A stretch of DNA of 64,000 nucleotides from contig JAQBXY010000002.1 of the NCBI GenBank assembly GCA_027623325.1, positions 176,756 through 240,755 of the forward strand, given 5' to 3'. The stretch's first letter is position 1. Every line of letters begins with the position of its first letter. Under the pieces are notes generated by a model. That model did no database searches. It saw nothing but the letters and a program-made list of their open reading frames with translations, and was not told the origin of the DNA. This DNA is from Gemmatimonadota bacterium (GTDB lineage Bacteria; Gemmatimonadota; Gemmatimonadetes; Longimicrobiales; Gaopeijiaceae). Of the stretch, positions 45,049 through 53,644 are shown in pieces. A program made the position numbers and the translations under genes.

Positions 45049-45486
45049 ATGAGTGGTTCGACACAGAGTTTCGGGCATCACGCCAAGATGGTTCCGATGT
45101 ACCACTACGTGGGGTTCTCCCTCGTTCTGACGCCGACCGTCTACTTCGGCTACCAGGCAGTGACCAACTTCGCGATGGCGCCGGCCATGCTGATGGTGTT
45201 GGGTCTGGGAGCGATGGTGATGGCCTTCTTCGGGCGCGTCTTCCCGCTCGGGGTCCAGGACCGGGTCATTCGCCTCGAGGAGCATCTCCGGATGGAGCGG
45301 ATCCTCGCGCCCGAGCTGAAAGCTCGGATCGGGGAAATCACCACGGACCAGCTCATCGGCCTTCGCTTCGCTCCGGACGCGGAGCTTCCCGGGCTGATGC
45401 AGAAGGTGCTCGATGGGAGCCTCACGGACCGCAAAGCGATCAAGCAAGCGATCCAGAACTGGCGTGCGGACGAGGAACGGATCTGA
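45049..45486 (+). CDS. DUF6526-like membrane protein
   Basis: A 145-residue inner-membrane protein. Two helices occupy residues ~20-38 and ~43-62 (YVGFSLVLTPTVYFGYQ and MAPAMLMVLGLGAMVMAFFG), then a conserved amphipathic stretch LGVQDRVIRLEEHLRMERIL and a cytosolic helical tail ending DRKAIKQAIQNWRADEERI. The pattern matches the DUF6526 family (N-terminal HAxxVP and RxIRLEExxR), of unknown function. ATG 45049 is followed 24 bases after its stop by the menH-like TTG, so the two may be co-transcribed. Confidence 0.75.
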   Translation: MSGSTQSFGHHAKMVPMYHYVGFSLVLTPTVYFGYQAVTNFAMAPAMLMVLGLGAMVMAFFGRVFPLGVQDRVIRLEEHLRMERILAPELKARIGEITTDQLIGLRFAPDAELPGLMQKVLDGSLTDRKAIKQAIQNWRADEERI

Positions 45487-45510
45487 TCCGGACGATCTGA
45501 GGCCCGGCGC

Positions 45511-46284
45511 TTGGGCTCAACGCCGGTACTGATCCACGGCTTCACCGGGTCGGGTGGAGCCTGGGGGCCCGAAATCGTCGATGGACTCGCAGGGGCGGGA
45601 TTCGCCCCTGCGGCCATCGATCTTCCCGGACACGGGCGAAACCGGGGTCAAGTCGACCCAGTGGCGTATTCGATCGAGGCGGTGTTGGCCGAAATCGGGG
45701 GAGCCTCGGAAGCACCGTCCTCCCTGCTCGGCTATTCGATGGGAGGGCGCCTCGCCCTCCACTGCGCGGTTCGATTTCCGGACCGTGTCGCGCGGCTCGT
45801 CCTCGAATCGGCGTCACCGGGCCTGCCCGGGGAGCAAGAGAGGCGGATTCGCCAGAGGGAGGACTTCGAGCTCGCCGACCGGATTCTGCGTGTAGGTATC
45901 GAGGCCTTCGTAGAGGAATGGGCGGCTCAGCCACTGTTCGCCTCACAAGCGCGCTTGCCGCGACACACACGGGAGCGCGTCGCTGCGGGCCGGTTGGCCA
46001 ATGATCCAGCCTCGCTGGCGGCTTCATTGCGAGCACTGGGCACCGGCAGCCTCTCGCCGCTGTGGGACGAACTGTCCGATTTCCAGGTGCCTACCCTCAT
46101 CGTCGTGGGTGCGTTGGACTCCAAGTTCGTACAGATCGGAGAGCGGATGGCCGATGCGATGCCGAACGCTCGGCTCGTCGTCGTGCCGGACGCCGGCCAT
46201 TGTGTCCACCTGGAGAGGCCTCGGCTCTGGGTCGAGGCCGTGACCGAATTCCTCAAGGCGCCCCAAGCCTCCGTGCATCCATGA
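45511..46284 (+). CDS. menH: Alpha/beta hydrolase, MenH-like
   Basis: A 257-residue alpha/beta hydrolase most like MenH, which makes 2-succinyl-6-hydroxy-cyclohexadiene carboxylate in menaquinone synthesis. The oxyanion loop is LIHGFTGSGGAWG, the nucleophile Ser76 lies in GYSMGGRLALHCAVRFPDRV (the MenH signature), the acid in VGALDSKF and the His in DAGHCVHLERP. The start is TTG 45511, with GAGG 7 bases before it. No other men genes are in the window, so a different hydrolase role is possible. Its stop overlaps the start of the MFS gene. Confidence 0.8.
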   Translation: MGSTPVLIHGFTGSGGAWGPEIVDGLAGAGFAPAAIDLPGHGRNRGQVDPVAYSIEAVLAEIGGASEAPSSLLGYSMGGRLALHCAVRFPDRVARLVLESASPGLPGEQERRIRQREDFELADRILRVGIEAFVEEWAAQPLFASQARLPRHTRERVAAGRLANDPASLAASLRALGTGSLSPLWDELSDFQVPTLIVVGALDSKFVQIGERMADAMPNARLVVVPDAGHCVHLERPRLWVEAVTEFLKAPQASVHP

Positions 46285-48023
46285 GCAAGCCCCACGTAGG
46301 CGCGTTCGAGACCCCCGTTTCCGATCGGGATCGGACCGTGATCTACCTCGCCGTCCTCATGGCGCTGTTCCTCGCCGCGCTCGATCAGACCATCGTCGCG
46401 ACGGCTCTCCCTCGAATGGTCGAGGACCTCCGGGGTGTCGACCGCTACGCGTGGGTCGCTACCGCGTATCTGCTCGCCTCGACGGCCCTCGCCCTCGTGT
46501 ACGGCAAGCTCGCGGATACCTACCCGCGCAAGCACGTCACGCTGGCAGCGGTCGGACTGTTCCTGACCGGTTCCGTGCTTTGTGGTCTGGCCGGCGAATT
46601 CGGCCGTCTTCCGCTGCTCGGCGATGGCATGACCCAGCTGGTCTTGTTTCGAGGGCTCCAGGGGGCCGGGGGCGGCGGTCTCTTCGCGATGACATTCATC
46701 GTCATCGCCGATCTCTACACGCCCGCAGAACGGGGGAAGTACCAGGGATTCGTAGGTGCGGTATTCGGGATCGCGTCGGTGCTGGGTCCCCTGATCGGTG
46801 GCCTGCTGACCGACCATGCGGGCGCCCTGATCCCCGGGGTCGAGGGGTGGCGTTGGGTCTTCTACGTCAATATCCCGATCGGCGCGCTGGCACTCTGGTT
46901 CATTATCCGCAGAATGCCGCGACTCGAGCCTCCGGGTGATCATGGTCGGCCCGACCTGCTCGGGGGTGCGTTGCTGCTGGGTGGACTCATCCCGCTCGTG
47001 CTTTCCCTCCAGCTCGACAAACGGCGATACCCATGGCTGCCCGGGGGGGGCGACACGTCGTGGGGCGAAGCGGAGGCCTGGGCAACCGTCGGTCTTTTCG
47101 TGTTGGGGGTCGTCGTTTTGGGAGCCTTCGTCTATCGAAGTCGACGGGCGGCGAGCCCGATTTTGGACTTTTCTCTGTTCGAGAACGACGTCTTTCGGAC
47201 CGCCAACCTGGCAACGTTCTTCTTCGGCTCGGCCTTCATGTCCGTGACGATCTTTCTCCCCCTCTTTCTCGTGAACGTCCTCGGTGTTTCGGCGACGAGG
47301 GCGGGTGCGGCCCTCATCCCGTTCTCGTTGGGTCTCGTCTTCAGCGCCACGCTCGCTGGTCAACTCGTGACAAGAATCGGATACCGACGGCCCATCGCGG
47401 GGGGAGGTCTCGTCTTCCTGGGCGCGGTGATCCTGCTGGCGACGATGGGTTCCGAGATCCCGTACGTGAGGGTGATGATCTATATGGTCATCGCGGGCTT
47501 GGGAGTCGGCCCTGCCATGCCGCTGTTCACACTTGCGATCCAGAACGCGGTGGACGTTCGGTTTATTGGCCAGGCGACCAGCGCGTCCCAGTTCTTCCGA
47601 CAAACGGGTGCCACGGTGGGCGCCGCGCTCATGGGGGCCGTCCTCGCGGCGACGCTTGGGGTGGCCTTTTCCGCCATGGAACTGCCCGAAGGCGTGTTGG
47701 AGGGTCCGAACGCCTCAGCGGAGCAATTTGTATCCACGGGCGGATCGGATTTGCCGGGCTACGTGAGAGGCGTTTATGCCGATCGGGCGGCAACCGCGGG
47801 CAGCGCTGCGGAGGCCACGGCGATTCGCGCAGAAGGGGAGGCGGCCGCAGAGGACATTTCGGAACAGATCCGAGGTGCGTTTTCTCAGGCCACGAGCCGA
47901 ATCTATTGGCTTACGGCGCTCGTCATGGTGGTTGCAGCGGGGCTCTCATTGAAGATCCCGGAAGTGCCCCTCCGCACGACGCACGATCGGGTCGCAGCGG
48001 CGGTTCGCTCCGGCGATGCGTAG
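46281..48023 (+). CDS. DHA2-type MFS drug exporter (EmrB/QacA family)
   Basis: A 580-residue transporter with 14 helices. Helix 1 has the D1 motif LFLAALDQTIVATALPRMVEDL; loop 2-3 has GKLADTYPRKHVTL; motif C is GFVGAVFGIASVLGPLIGGLLTD, followed by WRWVFYVNIPIG. A long periplasmic or cytosolic loop near residues 470-540 contains Ala/Glu-rich text (AATAGSAAEATAIRAEGEAAAEDISEQ) unusual for the family. ATG 46281 overlaps the menH-like stop by 4 bases, so the pair is coupled. Substrate unknown, likely a proton-driven drug or organic-anion exporter. Confidence 0.92.
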   Translation: MSKPHVGAFETPVSDRDRTVIYLAVLMALFLAALDQTIVATALPRMVEDLRGVDRYAWVATAYLLASTALALVYGKLADTYPRKHVTLAAVGLFLTGSVLCGLAGEFGRLPLLGDGMTQLVLFRGLQGAGGGGLFAMTFIVIADLYTPAERGKYQGFVGAVFGIASVLGPLIGGLLTDHAGALIPGVEGWRWVFYVNIPIGALALWFIIRRMPRLEPPGDHGRPDLLGGALLLGGLIPLVLSLQLDKRRYPWLPGGGDTSWGEAEAWATVGLFVLGVVVLGAFVYRSRRAASPILDFSLFENDVFRTANLATFFFGSAFMSVTIFLPLFLVNVLGVSATRAGAALIPFSLGLVFSATLAGQLVTRIGYRRPIAGGGLVFLGAVILLATMGSEIPYVRVMIYMVIAGLGVGPAMPLFTLAIQNAVDVRFIGQATSASQFFRQTGATVGAALMGAVLAATLGVAFSAMELPEGVLEGPNASAEQFVSTGGSDLPGYVRGVYADRAATAGSAAEATAIRAEGEAAAEDISEQIRGAFSQATSRIYWLTALVMVVAAGLSLKIPEVPLRTTHDRVAAAVRSGDA

Positions 48024-48119
48024 CGGAAGGCCCCTCGATAAGAATGTCTGGCTAGATTCTTGCGAGAACGACAGCTTTAGGTCGTAGTGAAGACCGACTC
48101 TCTGGGGGGAGTGTCGAAT

Positions 48120-48488
48120 ATGGTAAAAAGGCTCATCTTGCTGGCGTTCGTGGCCCTTGCCGTTGTCATGGCGGTACCGAGCTTGCGCGCCCAGCTCTTG
48201 GACACCATGAGGCCCTTGAAAGACAACGTGGGCGAAAGGCTCGTCCCGCGACGACTGAAGGCCATGGCAGACCAACTCGATGTGCGGCTCAGCCGCGCCG
48301 AGGGCTTGCCCGAGCGCTTCGACGGTTGGCTGCGCAGGGATTACTCGGGTGACTCCTTGGATCCCTGGGGCAACATCTATTACCTGCGGCCCGGGCGGCG
48401 GGACTATACCGTAGGTTCCATGGGTGCCGACGGTCAGCAGGGCACCGAGGACGACATCACGGAAACGAGACGCTTGCCGGGCAACTAG
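48120..48488 (+). CDS. Orphan GspG-C-like protein
   Basis: A 122-residue protein. The N-terminal helix (MVKRLILLAFVALAVVMAVPSLRA) looks like a membrane anchor or signal, not a type IV prepilin (no G-FTLxE). The C-terminal 60 residues match the end of the type II secretion pseudopilin GspG: SLDPWGNIYYLRPG then YTVGSMGADGQQGTEDDI, the calcium-binding loop. ATG 48120 follows GGGGAG by 8 bases. No other Gsp gene is in the window. It may be a lone calcium-binding surface protein. It follows the MFS gene by about 100 bases. Confidence 0.72.
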   Translation: MVKRLILLAFVALAVVMAVPSLRAQLLDTMRPLKDNVGERLVPRRLKAMADQLDVRLSRAEGLPERFDGWLRRDYSGDSLDPWGNIYYLRPGRRDYTVGSMGADGQQGTEDDITETRRLPGN

Positions 48489-48521
48489 GACCACCCGGCT
48501 GCGACCGTTCCCGGCGATCGA

Positions 48522-49151
48522 TCACCGAATCGGTGTCACCTCGAGCCGCGAGATGTGCAGACTCAGCGCGTGGTTCACACGGAAGCCGTAGATCCCGTCG
48601 ACGTTGACCTCGGTCCTCGGGACGTTGGCGACCTCTGTGCCGTTGACGAAGAAGCGGACCTCATCGGTTCGAGCTTCAACCGCGAGCACGTTCTTCACTG
48701 AGGACTCCTGGCCACGATCGGCGTAGGCCCGGATCGAGTTGTTGCCGGTCCAAGGGCGAATCGTCGGTGACTCGGCGCCTTCCCGGCGTTTGATGATGAA
48801 CTGCCCGCCATCCCGCAGAAGAAAGTAGGTGTATTCCTGAGCCGCCCCGTCCAACTGCCTGCCGCCCAGGAACATCCCGAAGGCCTCACGGCGCCCCTCC
48901 GGGTCGAACAAGAACACCTCCATTTCGGCCCGGAAGTCGCCTGCGATCGAGTTGCTGGGCGTCCAGTAGATTCCTGCCGGTCCGGAGGTGATATGCCACC
49001 CCGGAGGCATGTCGACGAACACCTCCAAGTCGGCCTCCGACATGTTCGCCATATCGAACCGGGTCAACCACCCGTCGGGACGCTGAAGGTCCTGGGCTGA
49101 CGCGGGGGCTGTGAGCGCGGCGAGGGCGATGAGTGAGCAAGCGATTCGCAT
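48522..49151 (-). CDS. Exported lectin/DUF1080-like protein
   Basis: A 209-residue protein with a signal peptide (MRIACSLIALAALTAPASAQ). The mature part looks like a concanavalin-type jelly-roll of the DUF1080 kind: FRAEMEVFLFDPEGRREAFGMFLGG, YTYFLLRDGGQFIIKRREG, NVLAVEARTDEVRFFVNGTEVANVPRT, YGFRVNHALSLHISRLEV. Such domains bind or hydrolyse sugars, but no catalytic residues can be assigned. ATG 49151 is supported by GGAG 7 bases upstream. It is divergent from the broken porin gene, with about 240 bases between. Confidence 0.72.
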   Translation of the reverse strand: MRIACSLIALAALTAPASAQDLQRPDGWLTRFDMANMSEADLEVFVDMPPGWHITSGPAGIYWTPSNSIAGDFRAEMEVFLFDPEGRREAFGMFLGGRQLDGAAQEYTYFLLRDGGQFIIKRREGAESPTIRPWTGNNSIRAYADRGQESSVKNVLAVEARTDEVRFFVNGTEVANVPRTEVNVDGIYGFRVNHALSLHISRLEVTPIR

Positions 49152-49394
49152 GGTGTTTCTCCGAGGGTTCGCGGACCGTGGCAAGGTCGGAGGCCACGAA
49201 TTCGATGTCAAAGTTCTCTCGAATTGCCGCCGCTCTCAGGCTTGACCTCGAGCTGTCGGGCTTTTCCCCGCACCCCCGTCCACGGACTCCCGACTGTGGC
49301 CCGACCCTCGCGCCCCGAGACTTCTTGTCAGGTGCTTTGCCCGCCGTCGACCTACGCACCTGAGGGTCCGGCGGTACTTCGGCATAGGAGTCGA

Positions 49395-50593
49395 ATGACA
49401 ATGAAGAGATACAGGATCGGGCTCGCCACACTGGCGGCTACGCTGCTCGCGTCCGCGCCGGCCTCGGCTCAGACCGTGTCGATGCACGGGCAAGTCCGAC
49501 CGCGCTTCGAGTTCCGTGATCCGTCTGGGGGGGGCTCGACGACTTTACGACGATGCGGGTGCGGTTCGGGATCGACGCCCAGATCGAGGAAGGGCTGTCC
49601 CTTCTGATGCAGGTTCAGGACGTGAGGACCTGGGGGGAGGAGTCTCATCCCCTCTTCGACTACAGCGCGAGTCATCTCGACATGCACCAGGGCTTCTTGA
49701 GGTACCGGGGAGCGTCGTGGTCATGGTTAACGACCTCGGTGGGGCGGATGGAGACCAACTTCGGCGGACAGCGGCTCATGGGAGCCGTCGACTGGACCCA
49801 ACAAGGTCAGAGCTTCGATGGCGTCCGACTCGATGTCGTGTCCGGTCGGACCCTGTGGGCTCTGATCGGCTTCCAGCTGAAGGACGAGACCGCTCCTGGC
49901 ATCGTCGATGATGAGGAGCTCTTCGGCGTATACGGCACGATCGCGGACATGGGGCCGGGTGCGTTGGACGTCTATTGGCTCTACGATCGACTCAGCGGGC
50001 TGGCGACGTCCGACGAACATCTCCTTGGAGTGCGGTATGCCTTCTCCGGCTCTGGCGGTGTGACCGGAAGGGTGGAAGCGACGTATGAGACCGGCACTCG
50101 GACTGACGTGGATGTCGCCGCATACATGTTCGGTGCCCGGGTGGGAACCGCGGTGGCGGACGGGAAGCTCACGGCCACTCTCTGGTACGACTACCTGTCG
50201 GGTGACGATCCGGCGACACCGGAGTCGGAGGTGTTCAACACCTTCTTCGGGACCAACCACAAGTTCTACGGGTTCGCCGACATGTTCCTGAATATTCCCG
50301 CGCACACCGCAGGGGCCGGGCTGCAGGATATGGCGGTCAAGCTCCTGTGGGCGCCGGTACCCGACGTCCGTGCGGGCATCGATCTCCACTCGTTCTATGC
50401 AGCGGAGCAGGGTGGACTTTCGGGAACCCACTTCGGCGACGAACTCGATTTGACGCTCACTCATCGTTATTCCGATCGGCTGTCGGCGTCGGTGGGCTTC
50501 AGCTATCTCCTCCAAGACGACCTCTTCGCCGAGATTGGCCGGCTCGACGACGATCTGACGTGGTTCTACGTGATGCTGAACGCGACCTTCTAA
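49395..50593 (+). pseudogene. Alginate-export-family porin, frameshifted at a G8 tract
   Basis: An outer-membrane beta-barrel with a signal peptide (MKRYRIGLATLAATLLASAPASAQ). ATG 49395 follows AGGAG by 4 bases. The first 44 codons run to a run of eight G (49527-49534); the frame then shifts, and the rest (from 49553, DDFTTMRVRFGIDAQ) is intact to the terminal aromatic strand ending NATF. Six or nine G would restore the frame. The text MGAVDWTQQGQSFDGVRLDVV is typical of the alginate-export family (PF13372). Possibly a slippage-switched gene, a base-call error, or a pseudogene. Confidence 0.85.
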
Positions 50594-50626
50594 TCGCACA
50601 CGCTCGATGGAGTCCTGAGGCTCTCG

Positions 50627-50659
50627 GCGCCGTCGCTCGCACCTTGCGGACGACGGCGC
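50627..50659. terminator. Possible stem-loop after the porin
   Basis: A perfect 9-bp stem (50627-50635 with 50651-50659) with a 15-base loop, 34 bases after the porin stop. It has no U-tract, so it may be only a weak or factor-dependent stop. Confidence 0.35.
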
Positions 50660-50715
50660 TTCGCGTCTCATTGGGGTGATCCGAATCCCCCGAAGTCTGT
50701 GATCGAGAGGTGCCT

Positions 50716-51474
50716 TTGGACGACGCGGCCAAGCCCGTTGGTAAGTCGATCAGCCCCCTCCCCGGCCGCCGCTTCGGCGATGAAGAGATCAGTCGTATTC
50801 TTCAAAGCGCCGCGGATCTGCAGGCCCGCTCACACTCCCTGACGCACGACCATGGTCGAGGCCTCTCCCTCGAGGAACTTCGACAGGTGGCGGAGGAGGC
50901 CGGGATCGATCCGCGCTTCGTCGACCTTGCGGCCTCCGATCTCAATGCCCCGGTGGAACGGCGTGTCAGCGCTCTTGCGGGGGGTACCTATTCGTGGCAT
51001 TTCCGCACGGCCGTTGAAGGCGTGCTGAGCGACCACGATTACGACCTTATTCTCCGAGAGATTCGTGCCGTTATGGGCCGCAAGGGCGACCTGGCCGAAG
51101 TCTTCGGGCGCATGGAGTGGAGTCACGACGAAGGTGGCGGTCCGACGATCATCGGGATCTCGAGTCAGGGTGGGAAGACGGAGATCGACGTTTCCGCTAC
51201 GAAGTCGACGGAAGTCGGGTTCTTTCACGGCTTTGGGATTCCGTTCGGCGGAATATTCGGAGGGGCCCTAGTCTCGAAATTCTTGGCGATCTCTGGCCCG
51301 GCCGCTCTCCCCGTCATCGCGGCGATGGGAGTCGTGTCGTATGTCGGTGCCCGGTTAGGGTGGCGTTTGAGATCCCGGTGGTGGGAGCAACGGCTACGGC
51401 TGGTCGTCGATCGCATCTCGGGGATTGTGCACGACGTGGCCGCCCGCACGCCCGACGAGTCATCGCCGGGATGA
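50716..51474 (+). CDS. Unknown membrane protein, paralogue of 43865-44644
   Basis: A 252-residue protein sharing the N-terminal helical unit with the gene at 43865: FGDEEISRILQSAADLQ and LSLEELRQVAEEAGIDPRFVDLA. The middle (SWHFRTAVEGVLSDHDYDLILREIRAVMGR) and a pattern of strands follow, then two membrane segments (FGIPFGGIFGGALVSKFLAISG and AALPVIAAMGVVSYVGARLG). TTG 50716 is favoured by GAGAGG 5 bases upstream; GTG 50710 is the other choice. Its stop overlaps the start of the lipoprotein gene (ATGA). I do not know the function. Confidence 0.7.
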   Translation: MDDAAKPVGKSISPLPGRRFGDEEISRILQSAADLQARSHSLTHDHGRGLSLEELRQVAEEAGIDPRFVDLAASDLNAPVERRVSALAGGTYSWHFRTAVEGVLSDHDYDLILREIRAVMGRKGDLAEVFGRMEWSHDEGGGPTIIGISSQGGKTEIDVSATKSTEVGFFHGFGIPFGGIFGGALVSKFLAISGPAALPVIAAMGVVSYVGARLGWRLRSRWWEQRLRLVVDRISGIVHDVAARTPDESSPG

Positions 51475-52631
51475 CGACGGCGCTTTGGGTTGGTCGACGC
51501 CGAGCCGTGCTCTGGACTGCAGTCTGGCTCGTATTGGCAGGCTGCGAGGCCGCTCCCCGGAGCGCCGCGCCACTCAACGCTCAGGAGTCGATTTCTCGCG
51601 AAACGTTCGTGGCATGGGTCGAGCGCATCTCCGAGCCCTCCGGCTACTTCGACACGGACAATCTGATCTCGAATGAATCAGGCTACCTCAACGTTATTGA
51701 CGCGCTGCACGATCGTAGGCTGCAGGGTGGCGCCTATGTGGGCGTGGGACCCGATCAGAATTTCTCTTATGTCGCGGAGCTTCGACCCGAGATCGTCTTC
51801 ATCACGGATGTCCGCCGCGACAACTTGTTGCACCACCTACTCCTGAAGTCGCTGATCGAGCGTGCACCGAGCCGAGTCGAGTTCCTGGCCGGACTCCACG
51901 GTGTTCGTCCACCGACCGATGCCGAGGAATGGCACGGGAGCGACATCGACGAGATCGTCGCGTACATCGATACCGGATGGTCCGATGGGGCGGAACAGGA
52001 CGCCGGCCTCAGGGCGGCCCTCCACGCGGAGATCGCCGAGTCGATCCGTGCGTTCGGCCTTTCGCTGTCGGACGCCGACTTCGCAACGATCCGCAGGTTC
52101 CACCAGACCTTCATGGATGCTGGGCCCAGCCTGCGCTTCACCACGTTCGGGCGGGCACCGCAACCGTACTATCCGACCTACCGACAGCTCGCGCTCGAAA
52201 CGGACCTCGATGGCGACCAGGCGTCGTATCTGGCGACGCGAGAACGCTATGAGGTCGTCCGAGAGCTCCAACTCGCCAACCGTGTCATTCCGGTCGTCGG
52301 GGATCTGTCCGGTCGCCACGCGATGCAAGAGATGGGAAGTGTCATGCGTGAGATGGGCGTCGCAGTGACGGCCTTCTACGCATCGAACGTCGAGTTCTAC
52401 CTCTGGCAGGCGGGTACCTTCGCGCGGTGGGGCGAGAATCTCTCTTCACTGCCCCTGTCCCCCGACGCCGTCGTAATTCGGAGCATCTTCACGAACTCGG
52501 GAAGAAGCCATCCGTCAGCGGTCCGGGGCTACTACGCCACGCAGGCGCTCCAACCCGCCGCGACGCTCACGCGCGGTGGCTTCGAAAGCTACTGGGACGT
52601 CGTGACGCGGGACGTCCTCCCGCTCCGGTAG
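51471..52631 (+). CDS. Lipoprotein of LIC_10091-like type
   Basis: A 386-residue lipoprotein with signal AVLWTAVWLVLAGC. The mature part contains GYFDTDNLISNESGYLNVIDAL, GGAYVGVGPDQNFSYVAELRPEIVFITDVRRDNLLHHLLLKSLIE, which resembles a Rossmann-like methyltransferase core (the LIC_10091 family as I recall it), then a long C-terminal region with VIPVVGDLSGRHAMQEMG and FYASNVEFYLW. Function unknown; an extracytosolic protein would lack S-adenosylmethionine, so the fold may be reused. ATG 51471 overlaps the previous stop by 4 bases. Confidence 0.7.
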   Translation: MTTALWVGRRRAVLWTAVWLVLAGCEAAPRSAAPLNAQESISRETFVAWVERISEPSGYFDTDNLISNESGYLNVIDALHDRRLQGGAYVGVGPDQNFSYVAELRPEIVFITDVRRDNLLHHLLLKSLIERAPSRVEFLAGLHGVRPPTDAEEWHGSDIDEIVAYIDTGWSDGAEQDAGLRAALHAEIAESIRAFGLSLSDADFATIRRFHQTFMDAGPSLRFTTFGRAPQPYYPTYRQLALETDLDGDQASYLATRERYEVVRELQLANRVIPVVGDLSGRHAMQEMGSVMREMGVAVTAFYASNVEFYLWQAGTFARWGENLSSLPLSPDAVVIRSIFTNSGRSHPSAVRGYYATQALQPAATLTRGGFESYWDVVTRDVLPLR

Positions 52632-52644
52632 TCCGAGTTTCCGC

Positions 52645-53544
52645 GTGCCCGAGTTGCCCGAGATCACGGCCTACGTCGAAGGCCTCGAACGCGTTATCCA
52701 TGGGCAACCCCTCGAGCGCATTCGACTCCGGTCCCCGTCCTTGGTGAGGACCTGGGATCCGCCACTTTCGACGGCGGAGGGTCGACGCGTCCTCGGTCTG
52801 AGGCGTATCGGAAAACGGATCGTGTGGGAGATGGAGGGCGGTGTGTTCCTCGTGTTCCATCTGATGATCACGGGCCGCTTCAAGTGGACGAAGCGCGGGG
52901 CTGCGGTCCCTGCGAGGCGAGCTCACGGCGCGTTCGATTTTCCCGGCGGCACTCTGCTTTTGACCGAGCAGTCGACGAAGAAGCGAGCATCGTTGCACGT
53001 CGTCCAGGGTGAGGAGGCACTGTCCGATATCGATCCGGGCGGCCTGGAGGTTCTCGATGCGTCGATCCTCGACTTCACCGCCGCGCTCACGCGTGAGAAC
53101 CGAACGCTCAAGCGCGCGCTCACCGACCCCCGGATTCTGAGTGGAGTCGGCAATGCGCACTCCGACGAGATCCTCCTTTTCGCTGGCCTCTCGCCGCTCC
53201 AGTTGACTCAGAATCTCGACCCGGTACAGCTCCAGCGGCTCTTCCAGGAAGCGCGGCGGTCGCTGACCGAATGGACCGAGCGGCTCCGTGCTGAAATCGG
53301 GGACGGGTTCCCGACCAAGATCACCGCGTTTCACCCGGCCATGGCTGCGCACGGCAAGTATGGGCAGCCGTGTCCGGTATGCGAGTCGCCCATCCAGCGG
53401 ATCCGATATGCGGACCGGGAGACCAACTACTGCGCTACGTGCCAGACCGGTGGCAAGGTTCTCGCCGACCGGGGAATGTCCCGACTGCTCGGCGCCGACT
53501 GGCCGCGGACGTTGGAAGAACTCGAGGAGTTGCGGTCGCGCTGA
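52645..53544 (+). CDS. Fpg/Nei-family DNA glycosylase
   Basis: A 299-residue DNA repair enzyme. GTG 52645 begins VPELPE, so after removal of the first residue Pro2 is the catalytic N-terminus and Glu3 the acid. The helix-two-turn-helix has RILSGVGNAHSDEILLFAGLSP, and the C-terminal zinc finger has CPVCESPIQRI...CATCQTGGKVL with four cysteines. The FHLMITGRFK stretch is the usual second domain marker. Whether it prefers 8-oxoguanine (MutM) or oxidised pyrimidines (Nei) cannot be decided; the finger ends GGKVLADRG, unlike the usual QR. Not coupled to its neighbours. Confidence 0.92.
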   Translation: MPELPEITAYVEGLERVIHGQPLERIRLRSPSLVRTWDPPLSTAEGRRVLGLRRIGKRIVWEMEGGVFLVFHLMITGRFKWTKRGAAVPARRAHGAFDFPGGTLLLTEQSTKKRASLHVVQGEEALSDIDPGGLEVLDASILDFTAALTRENRTLKRALTDPRILSGVGNAHSDEILLFAGLSPLQLTQNLDPVQLQRLFQEARRSLTEWTERLRAEIGDGFPTKITAFHPAMAAHGKYGQPCPVCESPIQRIRYADRETNYCATCQTGGKVLADRGMSRLLGADWPRTLEELEELRSR

Positions 53545-53570
53545 CTCCAGTCGTTGCCGTGGTGATTCCG

Positions 53571-53604
53571 TTGACATCTTGTTGGAAAGATATATCGTAC
53601 GATA
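53571..53604 (+). promoter_or_regulatory. Promoter with overlapping palindromic operator of PadR
   Basis: A consensus -35 TTGACA (53571-53576), 16 bases, then TATCGT (53593-53598) as a -10. The perfect 12-bp palindrome TATCGTACGATA (53593-53604) covers the -10. An operator over the promoter 41 bases before a padR start suggests autorepression. Confidence 0.65.
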
Positions 53605-53644
53605 CACGGTAGGACGTATTGTACTGGCAACGGGGAGGGGGAAC

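Noticed and set aside
45927..47603. 558-codon minus-strand frame over the menH-like and MFS genes
   Set aside because: Shadow of a strongly hydrophobic transporter; no domain and no start site.
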